DNA from: Paramacrobiotus metropolitanus
Lineage: Eukaryota; Tardigrada; Eutardigrada; Parachela; Macrobiotidae
Assembly (NCBI RefSeq): GCF_019649055.1
Contig: NW_026570228.1
Span: 744,001-808,000 of the forward strand
Length of the DNA: 64,000 nucleotides
Reading direction: 5' to 3'
In this document: piece after piece, positions 46,560 to 59,030 of the stretch
Position numbering within the stretch: position 1 is the stretch's first letter
How the letters are laid out: every line of letters starts with the position of its first letter
Position numbers and translations under genes: made by a program
The notes under the pieces: generated by a model
What the model saw: the letters and a program-made list of their open reading frames with translations, nothing else
Told to the model about the DNA's origin: nothing
Databases searched by the model: none

Positions 46560-48439
46560 TTAATGCAGCAACCAGAAGGTGCGCATTTCTCCTTTGCCCT
46601 GAGCAAAAAACGAAGACATTACTAATTGCTGACTTTATTGGCAATACTTACCCCAATATAAACAAAACAGGCAGGCACGGAACGTCTTTTTTTAAACTTA
46701 ACTCTGTTAATTAACGGATTTCTATGCATGACGAGCAAGGCCAAAAGGAGCGTACTTCGGTTAACAGCTACTGACCTTAACTGACATGAGCCCCCTCTCC
46801 TGCAACCGGAAACGCGGATTTTTGTCGCCATCACCGGCAGTGAGAAGGTCATGGCTAGCCTGGCTGAGGTGGATGCGCCCGCCCTGGCCGTGGCTGTTCA
46901 TGCGGGCGGCCACGTTCACCGTGTCTCCGAACCTGGATGCGATATGACCCTAGTGTTTAGATTTGTCCTCACTGTTTACCCCTATTGGCCAATCAATCCC
47001 TTAAGCCGAAACACTGAGGCGCGCATGTAGGTGCTACACCCAAACTGTCACGCACTATTTGGTTAAAATATTTTCCAATTTGTTCGACTAAAAGCAAAGT
47101 CCCGTCAATGCAAACGTATTCAAAAGATAATTTTTACCACTAGCTTGTTAGATACTGACTGACAGGTTACGCAGATAGAACGACGTTTGCTAAACACTAA
47201 GTAGGATTGGCTATTTAGTTTGATTGCTGTTTTGCTGTAATCGAGTTGTTTCCGAGTTATGGACTATGTGCCAGACCAAGAGCGCTTTTGCGTCAGCGCT
47301 ATCGCGGTTCTAAAACGCGCTTTCACTTACAGGCAATAACGAGGAACGCGCATACCAATAACTCCCGCGGCACATGGACCTACAAGAATAGTAAGTCCGT
47401 AATTGGACTGCAAGTGTTCCCCGAGACCATTCAAATGATAAGATATATCCCTGAGCGATCGGGATCTGTTTATCTGCCCGGAGTCAGCATGCGGGATCGA
47501 ATGGGATGCTGTACTGACAGCGAATGCAGGAACCATACCTGAATGAACTCCGCAACGCAGTTGCAGGGCACCGCTTGCCGCTGCCGTAAACGGACCTTCT
47601 ACCGGCATCAATGCATTCTTGGTCATGGCTTCGCTGTTTTTGAACACTTTCATAAGTCTGATCGCCATCCGGCAAATTTCTGCCGCATGCTGGTTGTCGC
47701 CTCGCGAGGGAATGCCGCTCACAGTCTGTAATCGCCAGTAACCAATAATGCATCCTCTTTGTAGATTTACGCCTACGATAATTAAAGCAACGAACTCACC
47801 ATGTAACTGTCGCGCACCGTCTCCACTTTATACACATCCATTTCGTGAATGGCCCCGTCGAACGCGCTGAACAGCGAGGTCACCGTGCCGATGACCAGTA
47901 CCGGTGAGACACTACTCACCCAGACAGTGAACCCGTCCAAGTCAGAGAAGAAGACGCTGACAGAGGAGTAGTATTCCGCCACCATTGTTTCATGGTTTCG
48001 AAGCTGGTCCACTACGCATCTGCGTCACAATTGCCATGATTTACCGTATTTAATTGCCATGATTTACCGTATTTAATTTGTAGTATAATGCCTTTCGATA
48101 CATGTTTACAACTGTTTGCCACAAACAACAAGCGCAACGAAAGCAGCAAACATTTCGTTTTGTTGCGCTCGTCAGTTATCAGCGGTCACCGGCATTAATT
48201 TTTGGGATATGGTATTATTTTGTTTACAGGATGCAGAGGGAGCTTATTTCAGGGAGAAACCCTTATGCCGGGTGGGATGCACAAAATTGATTTGGTAATT
48301 AAGGTGTTATTCTTCGACTGCATTGACCCAACCTGGGCAATAGTTCGCTCAGCAGATCGTCGCACTTTTTCCGCTCGCTCTGCAACTCTGCAGTTTTTAC
48401 GCGCACCGCTTCGTCCAGAGTCAGTGTGTAGGCCGACTG
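46560..48439 (-). CDS. receptor guanylate cyclase: dimerisation helix and catalytic domain
   Basis: Six minus-strand exons join cleanly: 48439-48333, 48019-47800, 47725-47539, 47379-47331, 46932-46776 and 46598-46560. The first encodes the coiled coil (LDEAVRVKTAELQSERKKCDDLL). The catalytic core reads YYSSVSVFFSDLDGF, VYKVETVRDSYM, LRCGVHSGPCAAGVIG and RVPRYCLFGDTVNVAARMNS, and the end is GKGEMRTFWLLH. Both metal aspartates (FFSD, RDSY), the guanine-selecting Glu/Cys pair (KVET, RYCLFGD) and the transition-state Asn/Arg (VNVAARM) are present. It should therefore convert GTP to cGMP. The usual GDAY is RDSY here. It is the C-terminal half of the gene whose N-terminal half lies at 53967-59030; a 5.5-kb insertion separates them, apparently within an intron. 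Confidence 0.9.
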
Positions 48440-48557
48440 CTGTGTTTCTTCCACTGTTTCTCCCACTGTGTCGCGCCTGATCCCTTTTTCAATTTTCATG
48501 TTTCGTAAAGTATTGTGTATATTGCTTTGGTTGTATGTTTTACGTTTCTTAACAGAA

Positions 48558-49097
48558 TTTTTTGGTGTTGGACACCAGAATTTTCTGGTGCTTGTGTTTC
48601 AGAATTTTTTGGTGTTGGACACCAAAATTTTCTGGTGCTTGTGTTTCAGAATTTTTTGGTGTTGGACACCAGAATTTTTTGGGGTGTTTTCAATTGCAGA
48701 TTTTTTAGTGTTGGACACCAGAATTTTTTGGTGTTTTCAATTGCAGATTTTTTTGGTTTTGTGTTTCTTAATTTTCTGGTGTTGGACACCGGAATTTTCT
48801 GGTGTTTTCAATTGCATATTTTTTTGGTGGTGGACACCAGAATTTTCTGGTGTTGGACACCAGAATTTTTTGGTGTTGGACACCAGAATTTTTTGGGGTG
48901 TTTTCAATTGCATATTTTTTTGGTTTTGTGTTTCTTAAATTTTTGGTGTTGGACACCAGAATTTTCTGGTGTTTTCAATTGCAGATTTTTTTGGCTTTGT
49001 GTTTCTTAATTTTTGGGTGTTGGACACCAGAATTTTCTGGTGTTTTCAATTGCAGATTTTTTTGGTTTTGTGTTTCTTAATTTTTTGGTGTTGGACA
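48558..49097. repeat. minisatellite array in the left inverted-repeat arm
   Basis: About 20 units alternate between GGTGTTGGACACCAGAATTT and GGTGTTTTCAATTGCAGATT, each followed by a T-rich spacer. GGTGTTGGACACC is itself a small hairpin. Long repetitive frames across it are artefacts. Confidence 0.9.
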
Positions 49098-49580
49098 CAA
49101 ACAAAATGCAATTGAGTGCACCGTGCACCAGTCCGTATGGTACTGTAGCCATGTGAAATTCAGCCGTTCGTGTTCGGCCAGATGCCAGTTGCATGTGACA
49201 TAATGAAATTGCGTGAATGCTGCGTGTTGAATAATAAGAATGTGTGTTCCGTATTTACATAATTTAAAGACACAGGTCGCACTGTATAATTGTATACTTT
49301 CGGTTTCTTGTGTATTTCCTTTTTAGTAACAAAATACTGTGCAATATACTAGGTTTTCATTTAAAAAAAGTGTTAGCGTTACACTCATTTTCGGTTATCG
49401 GTCATTACACACTGCACAATAACGACACTAATAATATGCATACCGCATGCATACACACGTGAATAGAAGCGCTATCATAATTCATATAATTAACAAACTA
49501 AAAGAGGGATCATCACAGTGCGTTCAGATCGGTGTGCACATCAATGAAGTAAAGTTAAAACAGAAAAAGCAGTGGATGAC

Positions 49581-49928
49581 CTAAGTACAGTGGGTGTTAC
49601 GGTACATGACCGCCCATGCGGTCATGGCCTTTTCCAGGAAGGTCAGTCCGTCCTTGATCTGGAACTGAATCAATTTCTTGGCGATCGCATGCGGCAGATC
49701 ACGGATCGACGGGTGGGTAAAGAGTTCTTCAAAACGGTTCCGCAATACAAGGTGCTCGCAAAGAATGGTCAGCTTTTTCGCGATGACCACCATGGGTCCT
49801 TCGGATTCAGAGGCTTTGGCAGGCGGACTGCTTTGTACTCGCCGTATGCGGCGGTAGCAGATGACCGATGGACGCGGCACCACATGGAGTAGTTTCCTCT
49901 GCGCGTCCAGCCACGATATCGTGGGCAA
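49581..49928 (-). CDS. unidentified open frame within the insertion
   Basis: A 115-codon minus-strand frame contains coding-like stretches (VVIAKKLTILCEHLVLRN, FEELFTHPSIRDLPHAIAKK, FQIKDGLTFLEKAMTAWAVM). It lies just downstream of the ubiquitin-activating enzyme pseudogene and may be another captured gene piece. No family recognised and no ATG-associated context. Confidence 0.3.
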   Translation of the reverse strand: MPTISWLDAQRKLLHVVPRPSVICYRRIRRVQSSPPAKASESEGPMVVIAKKLTILCEHLVLRNRFEELFTHPSIRDLPHAIAKKLIQFQIKDGLTFLEKAMTAWAVMYRNTHCT

Positions 49929-50063
49929 CGCTGACCTTTTGGGTCAACCGCGGCATATTGGCGATCAGAGTTCTTCATGTCTACGGGGGACTGCAACAGG
50001 AAACACCAATACTCTAACACCAATAGCGCATGCAAATGTCAATGCATAACAGATCCTTTCCAG

Positions 50064-51512
50064 TTAGCGGAAATAGTAGCGCACAGGGGGCCATTTATCA
50101 TCCGTGGATGCATCACCCATTGGATCGGCTTCCATATCCACCGACAGATCGACGTAGTCTTAATTACTGGGCAAAGGATCGAGGAATTTGTCAAACGGTT
50201 GCGCTAATCGCTTCCGGTGCTCCGGTATGAAAGGCATGTACACCATTTTCGCTCCCATCAATATACTGCTCACGGTCAAATTATACGTGTTCTTCACCGC
50301 ATCCACAAAATTCTGCATGGCAAACTGCGGACTGCCGGCAATACTCCACTTATCCCATAATGTCACATGTATCCCTCCTGATAATTTTCTGAATGAGCTG
50401 TTGCACTGCTGGACGGTTGCACTCGTAGTTTCAATGCGTGAACACAGACGCCAGGAATTATCTGCTGCACGCTGAGCTACCATATCGCGCTTGTGGACAT
50501 TCCTATAATCGAGCCGGAAATGAAACTGCCAATTCAAACTTATACAAATTAAAAACAATTGCATACTGCATTGAACAAAGGATCTGAAATAAAAACTAGT
50601 ACTCGTACCTCTTTTCAATATGGTCATCGTCCGTGATGTGTATTCTTGTAGTCACGCTACAGCCGGCATGGATCACGCAGATAGAAAAGTCGTGTATCGC
50701 CAATGCAGAAGATCAACGGAGAAACAATCTTCTCTACGGTAAAGGTGCATTGAGATCCGTCATTCGACATCCTTGAATTCCATCAGATCTCCCGTGTCAA
50801 GCCGATGATAATAACCTTCCATACACGTAACATGGGCTTTTTCAGTCTACACAAAAACGTTCAGTCTAAACAAAATAAATGATTCAAAGATCTCCGAAAC
50901 TGGAAAAATCTGTATTCCAGTATAAGAAAGCACACAGCAGAGACTTAACTATATGGCAGAATTTTTCTGATCGAAAGTTCGCAGCAAAACGGAAAACCCT
51001 TTAACATACTCGTGCTTGTACGGACTGAGTAACTGATAAAATAACACCGATAAATTATAAACAATTCTGGCAGCTTAAAAGATGTAAAAGATTATTTACT
51101 AAGCATTTCGTGCCAGACTTACTGATGTAAACGAAGAAATGAGCAAGTCCCTGCCTTCTTCGGTTTGCGGATCATACACCTTGAATTCCTCACCGAAATC
51201 ACAGGACACTCCGGCGAAAATGCCACACGCACCCACACTAATAAACGGGATGTGTTTACTCCCGTTCCCACGTAGTGATTCATTGATAGCAATCCACAGC
51301 GATAAGGGAGTCTCAGTGGCGCTCACACAGCTGAAGTGCTTTAGTAGGTCTTCAACGGTATCCAGTATCCTGCGACAAATCATGCTTGAAGATCTCCACC
51401 GTTACGCCGGGCTTCAGTTCCCGTACTTTACTAAGGCATGCGTCCAATCGCAGTCGCTCCTCACATCGTCTTCGGTAATGTAAAAGTTACTAGCGAGATC
51501 CATCCAGTGGAT
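50064..51512 (-). pseudogene. ubiquitin-activating enzyme E1 (UBA1/UBA6-like) remnants
   Basis: Two separated parts of an E1 enzyme lie on the minus strand. At 51512-51099 an N-terminal adenylation-domain portion reads MDLASNFYITEDDV, then, after frameshifts, VRELKPGVTVEIFKHDLSQ, and IFAGVSCDFGEEFKVYDPQ. At about 50520-50064 the C-terminal ubiquitin-fold domain appears (VTLWDKWSIAG, FVDAVKNTYNLTVSSILMG, FIPEHRKRLAQP), ending KWPPVRYYFR. The wording resembles UBA6 more than UBA1. The central 500-700 residues, including the catalytic cysteine domain, are missing. A TAA breaks the second part after LDPLPSN, although the frame continues with DYVDLSVDMEAD. E1 enzymes activate ubiquitin with ATP; this copy cannot. 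It lies within the foldback-like insertion. Confidence 0.75.
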
Positions 51513-51948
51513 TCAAATTATGATGACTTTCTCCGACTCCCTGACGTCTAACGAGTACGTAGCGACTCAAATATCCTAAAGTGTTACTTGCGAATTACAG
51601 GCATGGACTGCTGTAGCTGCCGTATATGGTGGCTGCCGCGCTTAAAAGCAGCTTTTAATTGTGTGACACAAGGTACATGCGCCATGTGGACAGTTACGTG
51701 GACAGAATTAGAAATCGACACGAATGTTGCCGTTGCCCGTTCTACACGCAGTTTCATATACTATAGATTTCTCCGTCGTAGACGTTTGACTAAGTAAACT
51801 GTACTGTTATTTTCGTTTAAATTATTGGAAATCACCATTACTGTCTGCAACGGCGTGATGATTAATGAAAGTTGTACTTGCAGTTGGTTTCGCCGTTAGT
51901 TCGTTACGTGCCGTGACGGTTTATCTGCGTTCTTGATTAATAACGATT

Positions 51949-53448
51949 ATGGATTCAGGAGAACCAGACGGATTAGCGTACCATTCGGGAGTTCTGGAAT
52001 GTCGTGTTGTTCACCGGAAACTAGATTCTGCGGACCCCGGGCGCTCAATCCTGCAAATCTTCTACGATGAGTGGCAGCTGCACCAGAGAGACGATACTAT
52101 AATTACAAATACTATAATTGCTCTCGGTGCGATTGTTTTGCAGCCTGAAACGGTAACGTTTCTTGGTGCACCATTAACTGATGAGGCGATAAATCACCTA
52201 CTGCAACAGAAAATTGCTTCGTTAAATATTTTTTCAGAACGCTTGCAAGTACTGAACGCCCATCATGGATTTTATCTCCTGCGGAACTGCCTGTCCATCC
52301 CGAAGCTCATGTACACGTTACGGTGTAGCCCCTGTTGGAAGTTACCTGAACTGTTGGACGAGTTCGATGGTCACGTTAAAGAAACCCTCGAAAAAATTAC
52401 TAACACCAAACTGGACGGACTAGTGTATACGCAGGCTACACTCCCTGTTGCCAAAGGGGGTTTGGGTGTGCGACGAGCGCAAGCGTTGGCTCCTTCGCCT
52501 TTTTTGGCCTCCATGTTTTCGATCCGTCAGCTGATATCCCGGATCTTTAATGGCGATACGGAGAAGTTAGTTAATGATGCATGTGAATGCTGGAAGCGAG
52601 AGTCCGCCTGTGAAGAGTTACCTCTGGATTTGGCACGCGTCCACCAGTGTGTATGGGATAACGCCGTTATACAAAAAGACGTCACTGAGATATGGAGCAA
52701 CGTCGAAGACAATAAGCAAGACGGAGCACAGTTGAGGGCAGTCAGCACGAAGTACGCCGGGGCTTGGCTTAACGCTCTTCCTGCAAAAGTATTCGGCAAT
52801 TTTTTGGACGACCAGAGTTTTCGCATTTCCGTTGGACTGTGGCCTGGCGCTAAAATTGTCGAGTGTCATTCGTGTGCCCGTTGTGGAAAAGACGTAGCAG
52901 AGAACGGATACCATGGGCTGGCTTGTTAGAAGTGCATTGGTAGAAGGGAACGCCATAACGGTATTAACGATATTATCTGGCGAGCGTTATGTAATGCCGG
53001 GATTGAATCTTATCCAAAGCCTATTGGCTTCTTGGGCGAAAATGGAAAGCGTCCGGATGGAGGCACGCGCTGGAAGTGGTACCGCGGGCAGCCTCTAGTA
53101 TGGGACGTGACCTGTAGAGATACGATGGCGCATTCGTACGTCGACGCGACCTCAAAGTGTGCTGGCGCGGCCGCTGAGCTGGCTTCTAGGGAGAAGATTG
53201 GGAAATACTAGTCACCTATTGATCGCTGTTTCTTTGTCGCCTTTGCATGCGAGACTTTTGGCACTTGGTGTGAGACCGGCATTGTCACGTTAAAGGAGAT
53301 TGGTAAAAAATTGTTTTTGAGAACGGGCGAGAGTCGCTCGACTTGTTTCTTGTTTCAACGTTTAAGTTTGGAGATTATGCGCGGTAATGCTATGAGTGTG
53401 TTGTGCACAGTCCCTTCTCACGTTAATTGGGACAAATTCTTCATTTGA
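51949..53448 (+). mobile_element. 5'-truncated non-LTR retrotransposon (C-terminal part)
   Basis: An open frame from 51949 to a TAG at 52929 encodes the region C-terminal to the reverse-transcriptase core: thumb-like FLGAPLTDEAINHLL, LLRNCLSIPKLMYTLR, LPVAKGGLGVRRA and a zinc-knuckle-like CHSCARCGKDVAENGYHGLAC. Past the stop the same frame continues (GRRERHNGINDIIWRAL, NGKRPDGGTRW, PLVWDVTCRDT) to a second TAG and a final stop at 53448. The RPD...DVT spacing recalls the PD-(D/E)XK nuclease of site-specific non-LTR elements. That point is inference. The catalytic YADD part is absent, so it is a dead fragment. Confidence 0.75.
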
Positions 53449-53636
53449 TTATAACTGCTGAGCGAAGCTCACTTTGTACATATTGAGAAATAAATTCCGT
53501 AAGATATTACTTCGATACTATAATTGACGATACTATACTGACGATACTGACGATACTATACTTCGATACTATATTGACGATACGACTATAATAGACGATA
53601 CTATAATTACTTCGATACTATAATTACAAACACCAC

Positions 53637-53892
53637 AAGAAACTTTTTGGTGCCCAACACCAAAAAATTCTAGTGTCCAACACCAAAAAAATCTAGTGTC
53701 CAACACCAAAAAAATCTGCAATTGAAAACACCAGAAAATTTTGGTGTCCAACACCAAAAAATTCTGGTGTCCAACACCAGAAAATTTTGGTGTCCAACAC
53801 CAAAAAATTCTAGTGTCCAACACCAAAAAAATCTGCAATTGAAAACACCAGAAAATTTTGGTGTCCAACACCAAAACATTCTGGTGTCCAAT
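53637..53892. repeat. minisatellite array in the right inverted-repeat arm
   Basis: Units GGTGTCCAACACCAAAAAA and ATCTGCAATTGAAAACACC are the reverse complements of those at 48558-49097. The array is about half as long. It closes the foldback-like insertion on the right. Confidence 0.9.
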
Positions 53893-53966
53893 ATTAGAAA
53901 CCTTTAATCAAAAGAAACGTAAAGCAATACAACAACCACAGGATTCAAAAAGGGATCAGGCGCGAC

Positions 53967-56900
53967 GGTATGGTAGAAAACTAGCAATCATAATCAATAG
54001 AAAAACAGGAGTGATAATCATAACCGCCGGCAACGCTAGGCCCCCTGCACTGCTGTCCAGGCCAGGGTCTTGTCCGCTTGTCAAAGCGGCGCAGTATGTT
54101 GTCGATAATGCTTCGAGACGGCGGTTGTTCGCCCACATGCAGGCGCCCGACGGTGGTCAGCATCTGTTTAGCCGTAGGACGGATCGCGATGTCCCTGTGG
54201 AGACAGTGGCTGACTAACAGCGTCAGCCCCGTTGCACATCGTTAGCCGCTGCTTCGCTTTCGGCAGCGTCCGTCTCCACCGCCTTGATTACCAGCTGGGA
54301 GGGTGGCCTGTTGGTCGACTGGTACACGATTAGCAAAAAGATTTGCCCGGAAGCGTAGATGTCATCCGGCGCAGAAAACTTTAAATTGTTGGAGGTACGG
54401 GGGTCCGCGTTACCGACCGGCGACAGGGCGTTGCTGATGGCGGCGAAACCAAACCGACCGATGCGCAGCGTGAAATGGTCGTCTATGAGGCAGCATTCGG
54501 AGCACAGGCAGCCGTGTGCTCGCCCGATGCTGTTGTGCAGGTATACCAGGCCCTGACAATAAACTCGCATCGTTTTAACGCATCCTATAACTAACGGTCA
54601 TTTCAACGTTGTGACATACTTTTGCCAGATCGCGGGCCATCGACAGTTGAAAGTCCGCGTCAAGCTTCATTGCTTCCAGCAACGTCGGCAACGAACCGCG
54701 CTTGCAGTAGCTTGAAAGAATACACGCTTTGTGCGGCAACATAACCACGCCGAGCAGCGCATTGACATTGGGATGCTGTTAAACAAACGTAGTCTGAATT
54801 GTTGCGGATGACCGACAATAATTGTTATGCGGGCAGCCCGTAACTGCACAGCGGGCAGCCCGTAACTTTCCGGATGCGCTTGTACATTGTACAAGACCAT
54901 CCGGAAACAAGAGCTAGAGTGTATACAGGGAACAAACGCAGACACATGCACATCTCGGCTACATGTGCATGTACGAACATGTACGCCTTGTACAAATTTC
55001 CCCGTTTCCACTCTAGCTATTGTTTCCGGATGGGCTTGTATATGTTATAATTGGCAAACTGGTCGTACACGTACCGCAGTCTTGGACACAAGCTGTCTTA
55101 AAAGTGGCAGATTGGGCCGGCCTTGAATCTTGGTCGTGGTTAGCCACACCGTTGTGTTCCGCCATATCACTGGATTTTTGACCTCTGTTCCGCCCATAAC
55201 CACAACGCCATCCAGCTCCTTTTCGTTAATTAGCCACCAGTAACTTAAAGTGGCCTCGCTTCGTGTTCGCTTTCTGATGAAAAATCACTCATGCAGTCTT
55301 CGTAGGACAACATTAAGGAATGTCGTATAACGTCTTCTTTTTGGTAGCATTGCTGCCGTTAGTGTATTTATCTTACCGGATTGTTGCCCAGGTGGCCACC
55401 AAGATCCCCACCGCAAAAACCACGGCCACTGGCAGCGCTACATTCAGTACGGATCCGTTCAATGCTAAAAAAAGTTTCGGTTTCGCTAGACGAATCTTAA
55501 CGCTTTTCGTAATAACGGTTGGACACAGTTACATACTGCGGTTCCGACATGGCCCTTCCAATCCGGAGAATCCACACAACGGAACATCCAGCGGCGGACT
55601 ACCGGTCGGCCAATCTCGCATCGAATTGTTCCTTGGCTTAAAGAGGTTGTCCACGGAACGGTACACGGCAAACACCTGCACGGATATCTTAAGACCCGGT
55701 ATTTTTAATATGTCTGTGCGTAAAGGGTACCACCCAAAGGCAGTTACACTCATGTTCTTCGTCTGTGAATCGAACATCCATATGTCGACGTCCATGCTGG
55801 AGAGGCCGCTGGCGTCAACGGTAACGTTAGTGTGCGGCAGGGCAAAGGTCTGGTTGAAGAACAGAGTAGCCAAGTGGTCGCCGGCGCAGAAAGCAGCACG
55901 CTGCGCATTCGTCTTTCGGGCACGGTATTCGTCCAAATTATCGGCCAGGACGCGGCTGATTAGCTCGATAGATGTGTAAGCCATCCGTGCCGGAAAACCG
56001 CTCAGCGGCTGCCAAAATTATGCCGTTAAATTTTCGACTATTCGGTTTATTCTACTGGCCTATCCGATGTTTAAGACCGCTATAGCCGACGATTAATTTA
56101 TGATTATATATGCAAACCAAGACGTTTTGGAAATCACTTGCCAAATAAACCAAATGCAAGTTATGGATGTGGGTGTTTTTCAAATGATAGACATTTTATG
56201 ATACAATTTATGCTGACCGTGGCATGACAGCGAATCACCGCATATGTAAAGGGAATCTGCGGTGCAACTTCATCTAAGGGATACAGCATAATACGAGTGA
56301 TTATCGCATCGGTATATTCACGTGTGTGTGTACGTGGGCGACAGGCTGACAGCTGCTGCTCCGCATTGCTACATCCCTAATAATCTTCCTAAATTATGCT
56401 GTTGCGACACAAACACATTAAACTGCGCCTAGTGTATCGACATCTTTAATGAGCGCAGGTTGGCGGAAGGCTGCACTTCCGGTATGTGTGTGAACACAAC
56501 GCAGTTATGAGAGCACGGCTACCATCGTACCTGGAATCCTGGCTCATAGGTGACATTGTAGAGATCGTGGGCCAGCTGGCGCAGTTCGCCGTTTAGCGTC
56601 CGCTCGTAGTCGGTGCCGTCGGATTCGTGGAAGGTTATAAAAATCAAATTCCACGTCAAGTTCAACATCTGCCGCAATACAAAACGAACATTACCTTCTG
56701 GTTTTAACATACGGAATGCGGAGATACACATTCGGATAATGTTCTTTCAGCGTTGAGCTGTAATATGACACCTAACTAACCCCTGTTTTTCGGCAGGCTT
56801 GAATATAAGGGATTGCCAATGGCCCAGGAAAGGAATCCCTGTATTGGCTGCCGTCACTCGTTTTTTTAGGTTTACGTTCCTGTTAAACATGGGGCTTATG

Positions 56901-59030
56901 TACCGCACTGCATTTTACTGCACTGCCGTAACGTCTAAAAATCGTCTCGCCGGGTGAGGGCAGCATATGCAGGAATTCCTGGCATCAGCCAGGGCCATTG
57001 ACGTCTCCTTATATTTAAGTAGAATTTCTAAACATTTGTCTACCGGGTAATGTGGTGGATACTGACCAGCGGCGTAGGATTGTTAAACAAGGAAGCTTTG
57101 CCATAGAAGCTCGTTTGAGCAGGCTGAACATTGAAGAACACCTGACAATACAAAATGATGTTCTGTATATGCCTGCAGAAGGCAAAGTTAGGCTCATAAG
57201 CATCGAACGCACGTATTCTCCGTTGGTCATCCCCAGTTGGCTTGCCAGATCCTGTAGGAATATACTGTAAGAGCGGTTGTTTTATTACTCCTAAGTGTTA
57301 CTTTATGGTACAGCGCGGAGAGGCGTGCGAAGTATACATGTAAAAACCAAAAAACGTTAAGCGGTATCTACAGAGTTGCTGCATACCATCATGGTGTAGG
57401 CGACAGAGGCGGTGGAGAACAGAAGGAAGACTGCAACCATAAGTCCTCTCGTTATTATCATATCGCTGTATAATATTTGCTTTACTTCAAGACATCAAGA
57501 CACATGTTAACGTACCGCGGCTGTTTTCTTGGGCGCGTAGCAGACCGGCCACCATAGAAGCATTGTCGGTGGACTGGAAAGGAAAAGTCGAAACGGTAGC
57601 GTTACTATTGGCGCGTCCATCGATTAAGGGCAGCGCTTTGGCAGCGTTGAAGATGTCGGAGTAGAAGATAGTGGCGGCGCTCGTATCCAGTAGTAAGGTG
57701 ACGTGCGACCAGGAAAAATAGTTGAGGATGCCCCATAAAGTGCGCGCCACGCTCACTTCGCTGCCGGCCAGGATCAGCGCGTAGGCCGGTGTCAACAGGG
57801 GCGGTGCGGATAACAGTGTAGTGAATCCACTAAAATTAAAGTACATTGCTTAAAGGAGAGGTTGAAATCCCCAGTTTAGAACGACAAACGCGAAATGAAG
57901 TTATTTCAAACTGAACACGATTCCATACATTTCCAATGTTTGAAATAAAATAAAGTCATTTTTAGATCGTTTTTATAATTTCATGGCAGAAATCATAAAC
58001 CGAAAGAGAAAACGTCGTAGTGGAATAACCGTCAGAAATTAGCGAAACATCATGATTACACTTCTGACTTCAGGAATTTCCCCTCAATGAATAAATAAAT
58101 GCAACAACTGTCATAAAAACCTGGCTAAAATATTAATTTTATTCATTTTATTTCAGATACGGTAAGTCATTTCGTTTTCTGTCATAACTTGAAGTTAAGG
58201 TCACACTATTTGGGATACGGCGGCACACACTGCCACACAGCGTGTCCCGTTTCTATGCAAAAACGGAGGCTTACGTACTTGTTAAAGAAGAAGGCATTCC
58301 ACTCTGTAAAGAAAGGCATTAATACACTTTAAAGGCATTAACTCAATTTACTACAGTAATCTTACCGCTGGATAAGCAGAGCAGCTGCAAATAGTCCATA
58401 CACGCTACAAAGGGAAAAGGCAGTATTACTGAGCCCATTAAATTCCGAAACAAGACCTTATCAATGCTGTGACAACAAGACGCTACGATCCCGAAGCAAC
58501 GAACCACCCAACTTCTCTTTAGTACACTACGGTTATGCGGCTGTGCCGTTGCCGGCATAGAGTGATGATCAATCAACGCAAATCGGCGCAAAATTTAACT
58601 TGTGAAAAACAATAACTTTTTACAAATATGACAGCAAATTTAACTGAATAGCAAGCGCATTACTGAAATGGCACACTGCTCTGAGATTTAGCGATCTGTT
58701 TGTATAGCATGGAGAAGTCCTCGTATAATTATGAGCTGTTTACTTACTATTGGTGAAATAGATGTCGCAGGTATTCGGCGTGTCCTGGTCCAGGTTGTGC
58801 CGGTAGTAATATTCGGTAAATGTAGAAATCCCTTCGACGCCCGCTTGCAGGCAGGTCTGACTGTACATGCCCTCCACGGGGCGAATCACAAAACGCAGTC
58901 CCCGTTCACCATAACGTTCGTTAGCACGCTGCACGGCCGCAGTCGGGGCTGAAGACGACGATTGACCGTCGACCGACAAACATCTCAGTAAAATCAACAT
59001 AACCAGCCATGCAGCGCTCTGCCGGCGCAT
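53967..59030 (-). CDS. receptor guanylate cyclase: signal peptide, ligand-binding, membrane and kinase-homology parts
   Basis: Minus-strand exons that I can place: 59030-58748 (signal peptide MRRQSAAWLVMLILL, then AVQRANERYGERGL), 58403-58366, 57829-57516 (GFTTLLSAPPLLTPAYAL), 57251-57213 (LASQLGMTNGEY), 56668-56531, 56008-55537 (ending DVPLCGFSGLEGPC), 55485-55377 (membrane segment ALPVAVVFAVGILVATW), 55273-55075, 54775-54620 (HPNVNALLGVVMLP, CKRGSLPTLLEAMK) and 54552 onward (GLVYLHNS, HGCLCS, then LHRDIAIRPTAKQM, SIIDNILRRFDK). This is the natriuretic-peptide-receptor layout: extracellular ANF-type domain, one helix, kinase-homology domain. A one-base gap at 54227-54230 breaks the frame. 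Some extracellular exons are missing from my model. The cyclase domain follows at 48439-46560. Confidence 0.8.

Larger units (their letters stand above)
48470..53966. mobile_element. 5.5-kb foldback-like insertion inside the guanylate cyclase gene
   Basis: GTCGCGCCTGATCCCTTTTT at 48470 is repeated in inverse orientation ending at 53966, and both are followed inward by similar TTTACGTTTCTT sequence and then by arrays of the same minisatellite. Long terminal inverted repeats made of tandem repeats are the hallmark of foldback (FB-type) elements. The interior carries a ubiquitin-activating enzyme pseudogene and a 5'-truncated non-LTR retrotransposon. It separates the kinase-homology exons from the cyclase exons. 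No transposase and no clear target-site duplication were seen. Confidence 0.6.

Noticed and set aside
48558-49097. Regular repeats resembling a CRISPR array
   Set aside because: The units are contiguous with no unique spacers, alternate between two related sequences, and recur inverted at 53637-53892. This is a minisatellite in a eukaryotic intron.
55320-55979. 219-codon plus-strand ORF
   Set aside because: It is the shadow of the minus-strand receptor cyclase exons 56008-55537 and 55485-55377, which have clear ANF-receptor and membrane-segment features.
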